From the NCBI GenBank assembly GCA_900318395.1, contig ONKL01000024.1:1-50371 (forward strand): a DNA stretch of 50,371 bases. The letters run 5' to 3'. Below, piece after piece: positions 23,942 through 34,600 of this stretch (its first letter is position 1; every line of letters starts with the position of its first letter). A model generated the notes under the pieces. The model saw only the letters and a list, made by a program, of their open reading frames with translations, made no database searches and was not told where the DNA came from. The stretch comes from an uncultured Prevotella sp. Its GTDB lineage: Bacteria > Bacteroidota > Bacteroidia > Bacteroidales > Bacteroidaceae. A program made the translations under genes and the position numbers.

Positions 23942-26569
23942 ATGAATAAACGTATTCTTTTATCACTGGCAGTGCTGGCCACAACCGTTGGCTGGGCACA
24001 AGACCTTAAACTTAATGACCTCGAGTACTTCGAGCGTCAGGGTGTGAACGTACTCGTCTATAGCAACAGCTTCAACGGCGGTTTCAACGACGAGAAGAAT
24101 TCTGGTATTGAGGTTATCCATCACGGTGTGCGCACTATCCAAGGAGGTGCCGTCCGTCTGAACAACACCCCGGAGCAGTGGGATCTCGTGCCAACGATGA
24201 CCAGCCGAAAGGTGGATCGTGAGAAAGGTACCATCGAGGTGGGACTGCGCTACGATTACTATGATTTTGACAGCCGCGTCGTGGTCACAGCCAAAGGCAA
24301 GGCTGTGGAGATTGCCGTATGGCTCGACAAGCCCGTCCCAGAGAAACTGGCTGGCGAAGCAGGTTTCAACCTGGAGTTTCTGCCCTCGCAATACTGGCTG
24401 AAGACTTTCACGATGGACGGTCGGCTGAACCGTTTCCCACGTTATGCCACCAGTCAGACCATCGCACGACCAAACAGCGAGAAGCCCCGTCAGTTTAAGG
24501 GTTTCAAGACCTACGACGATCGCGGTACCAATCAGTTTGTCGATCCCCTACCCCTCGAAACTGGGCACTCTATCGTGATGGCTGCAGATGTGCCTGAACG
24601 AATGGTCCGTATCAGCAGTAACGATGCCGAGTTGAAACTCTATGACGGACGTATGCTGGCTCAGAACGGTTGGTTCGTACTGCGTAGCGTACTGCCAAAG
24701 GGTAAAACGGGTAAGGTCGTCACTTGGACGGTAGAACCTCACGCCATCCCAGGATGGATCCGTGAGCCGAATATCGGATTCTGTCAGGTTGGCTACACTC
24801 CGGAACAGCCTAAGGTAGCCGTCATCGAGCTCGACAAGCAGGATCAGCCCCAGACTTCTGCTACGCTGATGCGCATCAAGGCTGATGGCAGTTCTGAGGA
24901 GGCCTTCAAGGGCGACATCCAGAACTGGGGTCCCTATTTCAAATATAATTATGTGAAGTTCGACTTCTCGTCAGTCCGCGAACCAGGTGTCTATTACATC
25001 CAGTATGGCCATACCAAGACTAACAATTTCCTCATCGACGAACATGTCTACGACAAGATTACTGATGCCACCACCGATGTCTGGGTGCCCATCCACATGA
25101 ACCACATGTACGTCACAGAAGGCTATCGTACCTGGCATGGAGAACCTTTCAAAGAGGGCTATCTGCAGGCACCCGAGAGCGACCACTTCGACTTGCACCG
25201 CCAAGGACCAACCACAGACACAAAATATAAACCCTTCGAACTTATTCCAGGTCTGAATGTCGGAGGATTCTTCGATGCAGGTGATTTCGACATTGAGACG
25301 GGCTCAAACATCAGCGTGGTACAGAACTTCATCCGTGCCTGGGAGCTGTTCAAGCCCATGCGCGACGAAACCTTCGTCAGCCAGAAACAACGCTACGTCG
25401 ACCTCCATCGTCCAGATGGCGTGCCCGACATCCTACAGTTTATCGAGCATGGCACACTCAACCTCGTGGCTCAGGCTGAGCAGATCGGGCACATGGCACA
25501 GACACTCTCAAACTCTGTCCTCGACAACTATCATCATCTGGGCGATGCAGCCTCCATCACCGACGGTCTGCACTATGATCCCAGTCTGAAGCCCTACGAG
25601 GTATCAGCCGATGGCAAGCGCAGTGGTACCCCCGATGATATGTGGGCCTTCACCACGCGTAATCCCTATCTCGACCTCCGTGCCGCCACCATGTTCGCTG
25701 CTGCCAGTCGTGCGCTCCGTGACTATAACGACGATTTGGCCGAGCGCGCCCTCACCCAGTCGAAACGACTCATGAAGGAGGGTACGGAGCTCATCAAAGA
25801 ACTTACAGCCAAAGGCCGTCAGGACGTGACCGACTACAGTTGGCTCGACGGTTTCGAATTTGGAAGCAATTCTGCTGCCAAACCCGACAAAAAGCGTCAG
25901 AAACTGATAGAGCGCAGTCGCAGGAACAGTGAACTGCTAGGCGACATGGCAACAAACCTGCAGCTCTACGGAGCCACACAAGATAAGCAGTATCTCGATA
26001 ACTTCGAAAAGCAAATCTGGGATGCCCTCGAACTGGCACTGCCTTACAACATGCAGACAGCTCTCGACGCCGTACCATATCTGGACGAGGCCTACAAGCA
26101 GAAACTGCGTCCCTACGTGGAGAAATACAAGGACTACATCCAGAACTTCGACAAGCAGAATCCCTATGGTGTACCCATCGGACTGGGTAACTGGGCTGGT
26201 GTGAATATGGTGCTTAACTTCGGCATCGCCGTGAACTATGCCCACCTCTACTATCCAGACATCGTCAGCAAGGATGAGATATACCGCGTTGCCAACTGGC
26301 TTTACGGCTGTCATCCCTATCACAACTACTCATTCGTAGCCGTCGTAGGAGCTGCCCGCCCCAAGCAGGTGTTCTACGGGAACAACCGTGCCGACTTCTC
26401 TGCAATCCCAGGCAATGTGGCTCCAGGACTACTGTTCCGCAAGCCCGATCATTTTGAGAATTTCGACGACTGGCCCTTCCTCTGGGGACAGAACGAAGGC
26501 ACCATTGCTGGTAATACCCAGTACATCATTTTCGGTTCTGCCTTCAAGAACTTAGTCCAAAAACAATAA
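23942..26569 (+). CDS. GH9 glycanase with N-terminal beta domain, secreted
   Basis: An 875-residue protein with a signal peptide (residues 1-19, GWA-Q). Residues ~20-280 form an unrecognised beta-rich domain. Residues ~285-385 resemble the Ig-like CelD_N domain that precedes GH9 catalytic modules (IGFCQVGYTPEQPKVAVIE, GVYYIQYG). The GH9 (alpha/alpha)6 domain follows, with base motif FDAGDFD (Asp445, Asp448) and acid in WGQNEGTIAGN (Glu852). GH9 enzymes are mostly endo-beta-1,4-glucanases, with some exo-glucosidases and xyloglucanases. The glycan-facing role is supported by its place after susCD. ATG 23942 was chosen over the frame start at 23903 because it begins the signal peptide. The 169-base gap before it holds the susD terminator and no clear promoter. 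Confidence 0.85.
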   Translation: MNKRILLSLAVLATTVGWAQDLKLNDLEYFERQGVNVLVYSNSFNGGFNDEKNSGIEVIHHGVRTIQGGAVRLNNTPEQWDLVPTMTSRKVDREKGTIEVGLRYDYYDFDSRVVVTAKGKAVEIAVWLDKPVPEKLAGEAGFNLEFLPSQYWLKTFTMDGRLNRFPRYATSQTIARPNSEKPRQFKGFKTYDDRGTNQFVDPLPLETGHSIVMAADVPERMVRISSNDAELKLYDGRMLAQNGWFVLRSVLPKGKTGKVVTWTVEPHAIPGWIREPNIGFCQVGYTPEQPKVAVIELDKQDQPQTSATLMRIKADGSSEEAFKGDIQNWGPYFKYNYVKFDFSSVREPGVYYIQYGHTKTNNFLIDEHVYDKITDATTDVWVPIHMNHMYVTEGYRTWHGEPFKEGYLQAPESDHFDLHRQGPTTDTKYKPFELIPGLNVGGFFDAGDFDIETGSNISVVQNFIRAWELFKPMRDETFVSQKQRYVDLHRPDGVPDILQFIEHGTLNLVAQAEQIGHMAQTLSNSVLDNYHHLGDAASITDGLHYDPSLKPYEVSADGKRSGTPDDMWAFTTRNPYLDLRAATMFAAASRALRDYNDDLAERALTQSKRLMKEGTELIKELTAKGRQDVTDYSWLDGFEFGSNSAAKPDKKRQKLIERSRRNSELLGDMATNLQLYGATQDKQYLDNFEKQIWDALELALPYNMQTALDAVPYLDEAYKQKLRPYVEKYKDYIQNFDKQNPYGVPIGLGNWAGVNMVLNFGIAVNYAHLYYPDIVSKDEIYRVANWLYGCHPYHNYSFVAVVGAARPKQVFYGNNRADFSAIPGNVAPGLLFRKPDHFENFDDWPFLWGQNEGTIAGNTQYIIFGSAFKNLVQKQ

Positions 26570-26581
26570 TATCCCCCATAA

Positions 26582-26622
26582 GAGTTCCCCCACTTCAATT
26601 TGAGTGAGGGAATTCTTTTTTT
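26582..26622 (+). terminator. terminator after GH9
   Basis: Imperfect arms GAGTTCCCCCAC (26582-26593) and GTGAGGGAATTC (26603-26614) followed by seven T. It marks the end of the polysaccharide region. Confidence 0.75.
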
Positions 26623-26634
26623 CCTTCAAAATGC

Positions 26635-26663
26635 TTTGGTCTCAATTAAAAACCGTATCTTTG
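26635..26663 (+). promoter_or_regulatory. promoter of the clpS-clpA-aat operon
   Basis: TTTG (26635-26638) and TATCTTTG (26656-26663) separated by 17 bases, slightly short of the usual 19-21, with the clpS ATG 27 bases downstream. Confidence 0.65.
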
Positions 26664-26689
26664 TGGCGTGATTTGAATATGACAGCTAA

Positions 26690-26998
26690 ATGGCAAAAGA
26701 ACAATCAGCGACAAAGGAAAGGCAACGAACGGACCTGAAGGAGCCGCGACGCTATAAGGTGACCATCTACAACGATGATTTCACCACCATGGAGTTTGTA
26801 GTGAAGATACTGACGCAGGTGTTTTTCAAGAGTGAGACTGAGGCAGAGGCTCTGATGCTCCAAGTTCACCATTCCGACAAGGCGGTAGTGGGCATATACA
26901 GCTATGACGTGGCAACCTCGAAAGTAAGGAAAGCAACGAGAATGGCCCGCGAAGCTGGCTTCCCGCTTCGCCTGACTGTAGAACCAGAAGAAGAGTAA
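26690..26998 (+). CDS. clpS: ClpS, N-degron adaptor for ClpAP
   Basis: A 102-residue ClpS. After a flexible, charged N-terminal tail comes the substrate pocket motif NDDFTTMEFV, then LMLQVHHSDKAVVGIYSYDVA and a final strand. The NDD and EF residues and the histidine region are the known binding site for N-terminal Leu, Phe, Tyr and Trp. ClpS delivers such substrates to ClpA. The clpA gene begins one base after the clpS stop, and aat, which adds the Leu/Phe signals, follows in the same operon. Confidence 0.94.
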   Translation: MAKEQSATKERQRTDLKEPRRYKVTIYNDDFTTMEFVVKILTQVFFKSETEAEALMLQVHHSDKAVVGIYSYDVATSKVRKATRMAREAGFPLRLTVEPEEE

Positions 26999-26999
26999 T

Positions 27000-29213
27000 A
27001 TGGCAGAGATCAAACAGACGGAACGCGCAGCCAGAGTGCTGAAAGACACGATGGACTGCTGCAAAGACTACAGACATGAATTCGTGATGCCAGAACACCT
27101 GTTACTGGTACTGGCAGACGAGTTCTGCTTCGACAGAACACTCAATATCTTTTATCCGATCGAAAGCTTTGTAGAACGACTGGAAGAGAGGTTGGAGGAT
27201 GTAGAGACTGTACCTGAGGGAACAGACTACGAACCTGAAACCTCGATACAGATGGAGCAAGTGATTGAGATGGCCTGCGGACAGGTCATCAACAGCAGTG
27301 CCACGGCACTGGACCTGCCACACCTCGTGATGGGCATCTTACAGTTGAAAGAGTCATGGGCGTGCTATCTGCTGAAAGACGCGCTAGGCGACAAGGAGAG
27401 CAACTTCATGAGCGAGTTGATCAGTGTCTGTGAATTTGACGACCATCTTGCAAAGGAAACGGGCAAGCACCAGCAAGAGGCTGCCTGGCGACGACTGGTA
27501 ACCTGCATGAACGAGCTTTACCAAAACCATAATCCCCTGATAGGACGTGAGCAGGAGCTGGAGCGCACGATTCAAGTGCTGTGCCGTCGCGACAAGAATA
27601 ATCCATTGCATGTGGGTGAACCTGGGGTGGGCAAGACGGCCCTTATCTGGGGACTGGCAAGGATGATTGAAGAGGGACGCGTGCCTAAGCGCCTGAAGGG
27701 TAGTCGTATCTACCAGCTCGATATCGGGACGCTGTTAGCGGGTACGCAGTATCGCGGTGATTTCGAGAACCGGATCAAACAGATCATGGACGGCATTCAG
27801 GAAGAGAGCGATAAGAATATCGTCTACATCGATGAGATACACACATTGGTGGGCGCTGGAGCCACCGGCGAGGGATCGATGGACGCATCGAACATGCTGA
27901 AGCCGTATCTGGAAGCAGGTTCCATCCGCTTTATCGGCTCTACAACCTACGAAGAATACAACCGTCACTTTTCGCGTTCAAAAGGATTGGTGCGCAGATT
28001 CCAACAGATAGATATTCCAGAACCGACACCAGATGAGACGAAACACATCCTGAGGCAGTTGCGCGAACAATACGAACAGTATCATGGCGTGACTTACGAC
28101 GAGGCTGCACTCGACTATGCTGTGGATGCAAGCTATAAGTTCGTGAACGACCGATTCCTGCCCGACAAGGCTATCGACCTGATTGACGAAGCGGGCGCCA
28201 GTGAGGAAGTAAGAGGGGAAAAAGCTCACGGAAGAGTGACGAAAGCAGATATATCTGACGTGCTGGCCAAAACCTGTAAGGTGGATGCTATGGCCATGAA
28301 CGAGGAAGACGACAATTCACAACTGGAGACACTGGCACCACGATTATTGTCGAAAATCTACGGTCAAGACGAAGCCATCAAACAAGTGGTGGAATCTGTT
28401 CAGTTGTCAAAAGCAGGTTTGACCGATGATAACAAGCCGTTGGCCTCGCTGTTGTTTGTTGGACCTACAGGTGTAGGAAAAACGGAGGTTGCACGAGTCC
28501 TGGCCCAAGAGCTGGGGATTACCCTACTACGCTTCGACATGAGTGAATACACAGAGAAACACACTGTAGCTAAGTTGATTGGATCGCCAGCAGGTTATGT
28601 GGGCTATGAAGACGGTGGCCTGCTGACAGATGCCATCCGCAAGACGCCCAACAGCGTTCTGCTGCTCGACGAGATTGAGAAGGCGCATCAGGATATCTAC
28701 AATATTCTGCTACAGGTGATGGATTATGCCAAGCTGACGGACAACAAGGGACGCAAAGCAGACTTCCGTAACGTGATTCTCATCATGACCTCGAATGCTG
28801 GTGCACAGTATGCAGGACAAGCAAACATAGGCTTTACAGGTAAGGTCTCACGAGGCGAAGCGATGTTGAAACAGGTGAAGAAAACCTTCAAGCCCGAATT
28901 TATCAATCGACTGACAGGTACTGTGGTTTTCAATGATATGGATCGGGAGATGGCTACACTGATTCTAAAGAAGAAACTGGGTGAGTTGCAAGAGAAGCTG
29001 GCAACCAAGCAGGTAACGATGACGCTGAGCGACGAGACGTTCGAGCTATTACTAAATGAAGGATTCACTCGTGAATTTGGTGCCCGCGAGATGGACCGTG
29101 TGATTGCCCAGCGGCTGAAGCCTCTGCTCATGAAAGAAATACTATTCGGCAGCCTGAAACATGGTGGCAACATTGAAGTCATAACAAAAGATGGCAGTAT
29201 ATCAATTAGATAA
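27000..29213 (+). CDS. clpA: ClpA, AAA+ unfoldase of the ClpAP protease
   Basis: A 737-residue class I Clp ATPase. Order: Clp N-domain (residues 1-145; the ClpS-binding surface), AAA+ domain 1 with Walker A GEPGVGKT (206-213) and Walker B IVYIDEIH, then AAA+ domain 2 with Walker A GPTGVGKT (488-495), Walker B LLLDEIEKAH and a C-terminal D2-small domain. A ClpP-docking loop IGF is seen in QANIGFTG, and the long middle domain of ClpB is absent, which supports ClpA rather than ClpB or ClpC. It unfolds N-degron substrates for the peptidase ClpP (encoded elsewhere). The 3' end overlaps aat by 23 bases. Confidence 0.94.
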   Translation: MAEIKQTERAARVLKDTMDCCKDYRHEFVMPEHLLLVLADEFCFDRTLNIFYPIESFVERLEERLEDVETVPEGTDYEPETSIQMEQVIEMACGQVINSSATALDLPHLVMGILQLKESWACYLLKDALGDKESNFMSELISVCEFDDHLAKETGKHQQEAAWRRLVTCMNELYQNHNPLIGREQELERTIQVLCRRDKNNPLHVGEPGVGKTALIWGLARMIEEGRVPKRLKGSRIYQLDIGTLLAGTQYRGDFENRIKQIMDGIQEESDKNIVYIDEIHTLVGAGATGEGSMDASNMLKPYLEAGSIRFIGSTTYEEYNRHFSRSKGLVRRFQQIDIPEPTPDETKHILRQLREQYEQYHGVTYDEAALDYAVDASYKFVNDRFLPDKAIDLIDEAGASEEVRGEKAHGRVTKADISDVLAKTCKVDAMAMNEEDDNSQLETLAPRLLSKIYGQDEAIKQVVESVQLSKAGLTDDNKPLASLLFVGPTGVGKTEVARVLAQELGITLLRFDMSEYTEKHTVAKLIGSPAGYVGYEDGGLLTDAIRKTPNSVLLLDEIEKAHQDIYNILLQVMDYAKLTDNKGRKADFRNVILIMTSNAGAQYAGQANIGFTGKVSRGEAMLKQVKKTFKPEFINRLTGTVVFNDMDREMATLILKKKLGELQEKLATKQVTMTLSDETFELLLNEGFTREFGAREMDRVIAQRLKPLLMKEILFGSLKHGGNIEVITKDGSISIR

Positions 29214-29844
29214 AGACCTATGGTTTCCTGACCCGCATCTGGGCGAGGACGACGGGTTGGTAGCAGTAGGTGGCGACCTCAGTGTAGACCGTCTGCTATT
29301 GGCTTATTCCAATGGGTTCTTCCCTTGGTTCTCGTTTCGTAACAATCAGGAGCCTCTGTGGTTTTGCCCGCTGCAACGCTTCGTCATCTTCCCCAGTGAG
29401 ATTCATGTGAGTCACTCCATGCAGCAACTGATTAACAAAAGCCAGCTAAAGCCCACCATCAACAAGGACTTCGAGGGTGTCATCCAAGGTTGTGCCACAG
29501 CACAGAACCGTCATAAGGAAGAAGGAGCCTGGTTGGGGCCTAACATGATCGAAGCCTACACAGAGTTGCATCGACAAGGTTTTGCGGCAAGTGTAGAGAT
29601 CTGGGATGAAGACCGTCTGGTGGGTGGGCTCTATGGTGTAAACCTCGGCTGCGCCTTCTTTGGCGAGAGCATGTTCTCACTTGTACCTAATGCCTCGAAG
29701 CTGGCACTCATCCATTTGGCCCACATGTTCGAGATCTTAGGTGGCAAACTCATAGATTGCCAGTTTGAGACACCTCATCTCCGTTCGATGGGCGGAAGAT
29801 TCATCCCCTACGAAGAATACATCAGCATCATTTCCAGTAGATAG
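29191..29844 (+). CDS. aat: leucyl/phenylalanyl-tRNA-protein transferase
   Basis: A 217-residue Aat. It transfers Leu or Phe from aminoacyl-tRNA to proteins with N-terminal Lys or Arg, creating N-degrons read by ClpS. Family motifs are clear: FPDP at the start, GLVAVGGDLSVDRLLLAYSN followed by GFFPWFS, GGLYGVNLGCAFFGESMFS and ASKLALIHL. Length matches the family. It overlaps clpA by 23 bases, so translation is probably coupled. With clpS and clpA it places the transferase, adaptor and unfoldase of one pathway in one transcript. In E. coli aat lies near clpA-clpS but not in this overlapping order. Confidence 0.96.
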   Translation: MAVYQLDKDLWFPDPHLGEDDGLVAVGGDLSVDRLLLAYSNGFFPWFSFRNNQEPLWFCPLQRFVIFPSEIHVSHSMQQLINKSQLKPTINKDFEGVIQGCATAQNRHKEEGAWLGPNMIEAYTELHRQGFAASVEIWDEDRLVGGLYGVNLGCAFFGESMFSLVPNASKLALIHLAHMFEILGGKLIDCQFETPHLRSMGGRFIPYEEYISIISSR

Positions 29845-29847
29845 CAT

Positions 29848-29878
29848 AAAGGCTCGCAGTAGTTGCGAGCCTTTTCTA
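29848..29878. terminator. terminator between aat and the lactate permease gene
   Basis: Perfect 11-base arms AAAGGCTCGCA (29848-29858) and TGCGAGCCTTT (29864-29874) with flanking A and T tracts. It can end transcription from both convergent genes. Confidence 0.88.
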
Positions 29879-29898
29879 TATCATATTTCCTTTCGGGA

Positions 29899-31503
29899 TC
29901 AAATCACGTGAAGGCCGAGGAATACCATCAGACCATTCATCAGGATCCAGAAGATAGCGAATGGCATCGTCTTACGCATGATATCACCATCCTGTCCCTC
30001 CATGTCACAGGCAGCAGTAGCAATCGCAATACTCTGGGGTGAAAGCAGTTTACCACCCTCAGAACCAGCACAGTTGGCAGCAGCAAGCCAGTTGGTCTCA
30101 CTACCACTGACACCGAAGAAGGTCCCCTGATTGACCAATCCGAGGTCGCTGGCGGCAGTAGCCTGGAGTTTTCCGAAGAGGATATTGGCATTCGTAGCAC
30201 TACCCGTCACGAAGGTGCCAATAGAACCAATCAGCGGTGCAAAGAACGGGAAGGCTGCGCCAGTCAACATGACAAGTCCCTTAGCGATATCGTTGGTCAT
30301 ACCTGTATTATTCATCAGCATAGCCATCGCAACAAGGCAGCAGATGGTGACCACAGTCTTCTGCAGATTGATGGTGGTCTTGGCCAACAGCTTCATCAGG
30401 CGACCAAAACTCATACCCTGAATCAGACCACCAATCACAGCACCCAGGAAGATCATCAGACCAGCATTCGACAACCAGCCAAACTTAAACGTGTTGCCGA
30501 TGACGGGTAATTCAAACTTGGTAACGAGTGTCTGGTTGAGCAGTTCATTGATGGGAGGCACAATCTTACTGCTGATGAGAATGAAGAAGATAATCAGTCC
30601 ATAGACACTCCAAGCCTTGAGGGTCTTCGCAGTGCCAAACTTCTTCTTCTCGACAATCACCTCGTCAGCAGGATTCTCGTCCTTGATGAAAAGCTTATTG
30701 TAGATAAGCATTGCGATGATAGCAGCTACAGAACCAAGGATAGCAGGCGTCTCCGGTCCAATAAAATGGGCACAGCAGAACTGAACGATGATAGAGAACA
30801 TACCCACGAAGAGGGCGATGGAGAGATTCTTCAGGATCTTCGTACGGTCTGTCATCATCAGGATGAGGAATGGAGTTATGAAGAACATCAGAGAGAGCTG
30901 CAAGATGATGAAGGTGGCTACCTCACAAAGTTCCTCGGGCGTAGCCACACCACTGGCTGCTACCTGATTGGCAAGTGTCGTAGCAGGCAGACCAACGGCG
31001 CCAAAACCTACGGCCACTGTATTGGCTATCAGACAGATAACAGCTGAGAACATCGGCTTGAATCCCAGTCCTATCAAGATGGCAGCAGGGATAGCCACAG
31101 CCGTTCCGAAACCAGCCATACCCTCGAGCACACCACCAAGACCCCAAGTCAGCAGCAGCACGAGCAGACCTTTATCGGAGGTCATCTGGATAAACTGCGT
31201 CTTAATGGTCTCAATCTCCTTTGTCTCGCAAAGGATGTTGTAGCTGAAGATGGCACAGATAATGATCAGGATAATGGGGAAACAGGCTTTCAAAAAGCCT
31301 TCGATTACCGACCAGATAGTAATGCCAAAGATGGAGGCATCTGCATACTTAGCGGGCACAATGCCCATAGCAGGCACTGCGAACAATGCAAGAAGGATTG
31401 TTACAACAAGTGTGACTACCGCACTCTTGTAGCCTGACACTTTAAAGCCCATCATCAGAACAATGAGCAAGAGAATTGGGATAACGGAAATAAGAGCTGT
31501 CAT
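29899..31503 (-). CDS. lctP: L-lactate permease family transporter
   Basis: A 534-residue integral membrane protein with about 12-14 hydrophobic segments. LctP/LldP landmarks are present: WGLGGVLEGMAGFGTAVAIPAAILIGLGF, TVAVGFGAVGLPATTLANQ and, near the end, GSIGTFVTGSATNANILFGKLQ. Family members import L- and D-lactate and glycolate by proton symport. It is divergent from a FAD/Fe-S lactate-dehydrogenase-type gene, so the two probably form a lactate-use unit, with lactate supplied by neighbours or by the cell's own fermentation. It has its own promoter at 31529-31558. Confidence 0.93.
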   Translation of the reverse strand: MTALISVIPILLLIVLMMGFKVSGYKSAVVTLVVTILLALFAVPAMGIVPAKYADASIFGITIWSVIEGFLKACFPIILIIICAIFSYNILCETKEIETIKTQFIQMTSDKGLLVLLLTWGLGGVLEGMAGFGTAVAIPAAILIGLGFKPMFSAVICLIANTVAVGFGAVGLPATTLANQVAASGVATPEELCEVATFIILQLSLMFFITPFLILMMTDRTKILKNLSIALFVGMFSIIVQFCCAHFIGPETPAILGSVAAIIAMLIYNKLFIKDENPADEVIVEKKKFGTAKTLKAWSVYGLIIFFILISSKIVPPINELLNQTLVTKFELPVIGNTFKFGWLSNAGLMIFLGAVIGGLIQGMSFGRLMKLLAKTTINLQKTVVTICCLVAMAMLMNNTGMTNDIAKGLVMLTGAAFPFFAPLIGSIGTFVTGSATNANILFGKLQATAASDLGLVNQGTFFGVSGSETNWLAAANCAGSEGGKLLSPQSIAIATAACDMEGQDGDIMRKTMPFAIFWILMNGLMVFLGLHVI

Positions 31504-31528
31504 AGGTTTGAATATTTATTATTTTCGG

Positions 31529-31558
31529 CAAATATACGAAGATTCTGTGATATAACAA
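31529..31558 (-). promoter_or_regulatory. promoter of the lactate permease gene
   Basis: Minus-strand TTG (31556-31558), 19 bases, TATATTTG (31529-31536), 25 bases before the ATG. Confidence 0.65.
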
Positions 31559-31633
31559 CAATAATTTAGTGAAAAAATCAAAAATGACAGAAAACTATTC
31601 ACAATTCACTCGCTATTATTCACTTCTTTTTCG

Positions 31634-31641
31634 TATCTTTG
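31634..31641 (+). promoter_or_regulatory. -7 box of the lactate dehydrogenase gene
   Basis: TATCTTTG is a full consensus -7 box 35 bases before the ATG; the expected -33 position has no TTTG. The 173-base divergent region contains this and the permease promoter. Confidence 0.65.
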
Positions 31642-31676
31642 CCCCAAAAGTATAACGTAAAAACCCAGAACGCCCT

Positions 31677-34600
31677 ATGATGAATCAATTTCTAGCAGAC
31701 CTCAGGCAGTTTATGCCGTCAGACCGTATTTATACCGACGAGCTTCGTACCCTCGGATGGGGAACAGATGCCAGTTTCTATCGTCAGATTCCCAAAGTGG
31801 TGCTTCGCAGCGATGGCGAAGCCGAAATTTCAAAGATTGTTGGGCTCTGCCGGAAATACAAGTTGCCTTTTACCTTCCGTGCAGCTGGTACCTCTCTCTC
31901 TGGTCAGAGTTGCACAGACAGTGTGCTGATTGTTGCTGGCAAGCACTGGGAGAAATATGAAATCGGTGATCATCAGGACACCATTAAGTTACAGCCAGGA
32001 ATCGTAGGCGCCAGAGTCAATGAGATACTGAAGCCCTATGGTCGCGTTTTTCCTCCTGACCCTGCCTCGATAGGAAGTGCGATGGTGGGTGGCATCGTCA
32101 TCAACAATGCATCGGGTATGAACTGCGGTGTGCATGCCAACAGCGACCGCATGATGGTGTCGGCACGTATCATCCTGACTGATGGTACCGTGCTCGACAC
32201 GGGTTCGGAGGAGAGCAAAGAGGCCTTCCGCAAGAGCCATCCAGAATTCCTGAAAAAGATTGAGGCCCTGCGCGACAAAGTGAGAGCCGACGAAGAACTG
32301 GCCTCGCGCATACGCACCAAATATAGTATTAAGAACGTGACGGGTCTGAACCTGCGCCCTCTGGTGGCCTACGACGATCCCTTCGACATCATCGCCCACT
32401 CGATGGTGGGCAGTGAGGGTACACTCGCCTTCCTCTCGGAGGTGACGATGAAGACACTCTACGACTACAAGTACAAGGCCTCAGCGATGGTTTACTTCCT
32501 GACGATGAAGGAGAGCTGTGAGGCGGTAGTAGCGATGAAGAAGCTGAAGGCAGGCGATGAGGACCTGAAGATGAGTGCAGAGAACCTGGCGGTGAAGAGC
32601 GCTGAGATGCTCGACTACATGTCGCTCAACTCTGTGGACGATCCCGTGTTCCTGCAATATAAGAAAGATGTAGATGCTGGCAAGATCGAAGGTGTAGAGC
32701 CAGGCGACTACCACAACCTGACAGCGATTCTCACGGAGACCAAGGGCGTCACCCACGAACAACTTCTGGAAAAGATTGAAAAGATCAAGGCGTGTCTGGG
32801 GCAGTTCAAGCTCTATATCCCGGCAGAGTTTACAGAGGATCCTGCTGTCTACGGCAAGTACTGGGCCATCCGAAGCGGAATCTTCCCCAGTGTGGGTGGA
32901 ACGCGTCCCATCGGTACCTCGTGTCTCATTGAGGATGTGGCATTCCCCATCGAGAGTCTGCCAGAGGCTACCGTGAAACTGCAGAAACTGATAGCCGATC
33001 ATGGCTACAACGATGCTTGTATCTACGGTCACGCCTTTGAGGGCAACTACCACTTCATTCTGAACCAGAGCTTTGCCGACGAGCATGAGGTGGCACGCTA
33101 TGCAGAAATGATGCGCGATGTGGCCAAGCTGGTGGTTGAGGGCTACGATGGTTCGTTGAAGGCCGAGCACGGTACAGGGCGCAACATGGCACCATTCGTG
33201 AAGTACGAGTGGGGCGAGAAGGCTTATGAGACGATGAAGGAACTGAAGGCCATCTTCGATCCTGAAGGACTGCTGAATCAGGGCGTCATCTTCAACGATG
33301 ATCCTGACTGCTTCATCAAGTGCCTAAAGCCACTGCCCGTGCTAGACTACGACTTTGCAAGTGTGCCTGATGGTGGACACTATCTGATGGACCCCAAACT
33401 CTCGACAGCCAAGGAAACCATCGAACAGGTGAAGCGGGCCAACAAGTGCATCGAGTGTGGATTCTGCGAGGTGAACTGTATGTCGTGCGGACTGACCCTC
33501 TCTTCAAGGATGCGTATTGCCGTTCAGCGCGAAATCCGCGAGCTGGAGGTCACTGGGCGCGATCCTCAGCGGGCAGCTACACTGCGCAAGCAATATAAGT
33601 ACTATGGTGATCAGACGTGCGCGACAGATGGTCTTTGCTCAACCTCGTGTCCGATGAAAATCAACACGGGCGAACTGACTCACCTCATACGTCAGCTCGA
33701 CATGAACAAATCGACGCTGGGCTATCAGGTCGGAGAGTTTGCTGCCAACCACATGGCAGGCATCAAGTCAGGTCTGCGCGTAGTACTCGACGTGGCACAT
33801 CTGGCTCACGTCACCCTTGGTCCCACGCTGATGACCAACGTCTGCAGGACGATGAACAAGATGGGTATGCCGCTCTGGACAACAGCGATGCCTAAGAAAA
33901 AGAGACAGCCCAAGAAATCAGACCTCACGCAGTTTATCATCGAGAAGTCTATTCCTCATAAGGAGGAAGAACATTCAGACCTGAAGGTAGTCTACTTCCC
34001 AAGCTGTATCAATCAGACGATGGGACTCTCAAAAGAAGCCCCAGTAAAGCACGCTCTTGTCGACGAGGTAATCCAGCTGATGGCAAAGGCTGGCTACGAA
34101 GTGATCTTCCCCGAAGGTATGGAGCGGATGTGCTGCGGACAGATATGGGAATCGAAGGGTATGCTCGACATTGCCGACCGTAAGAGTGCCGAACTGGAGA
34201 AAGCCCTTTGGGAAGCATCCGAGCATGGCAAGTATCCCGTGCTCTGCGCCCAGAGTCCTTGCCTGCATCGCATGCGCAAAGTCATGAAGAAGATGAAGCT
34301 CTACGAGCCTGCTGAGTTTATCATGACCTACCTGGTGGATCGTCTTGATTTCCATCCGACAGATAAGCGTATCGCCCTGCACCTGACCTGCTCAACACGC
34401 CAGATGGGTGTCGACAAGGACATGATCGCTCTGGCAAAACTGTGCTCCACCAACGTCTATCTGCCTGAAGGTGTGGGCTGCTGTGGATTTGCCGGCGATC
34501 GAGGCTTCACCTTCCCTGAGCTGAACAAGTATGGATTAAGGAAACTCCGCCCGCAGATTGAGAAGAACAAGATCGAGGTGGGTTACTCCAATAGCCGTAC

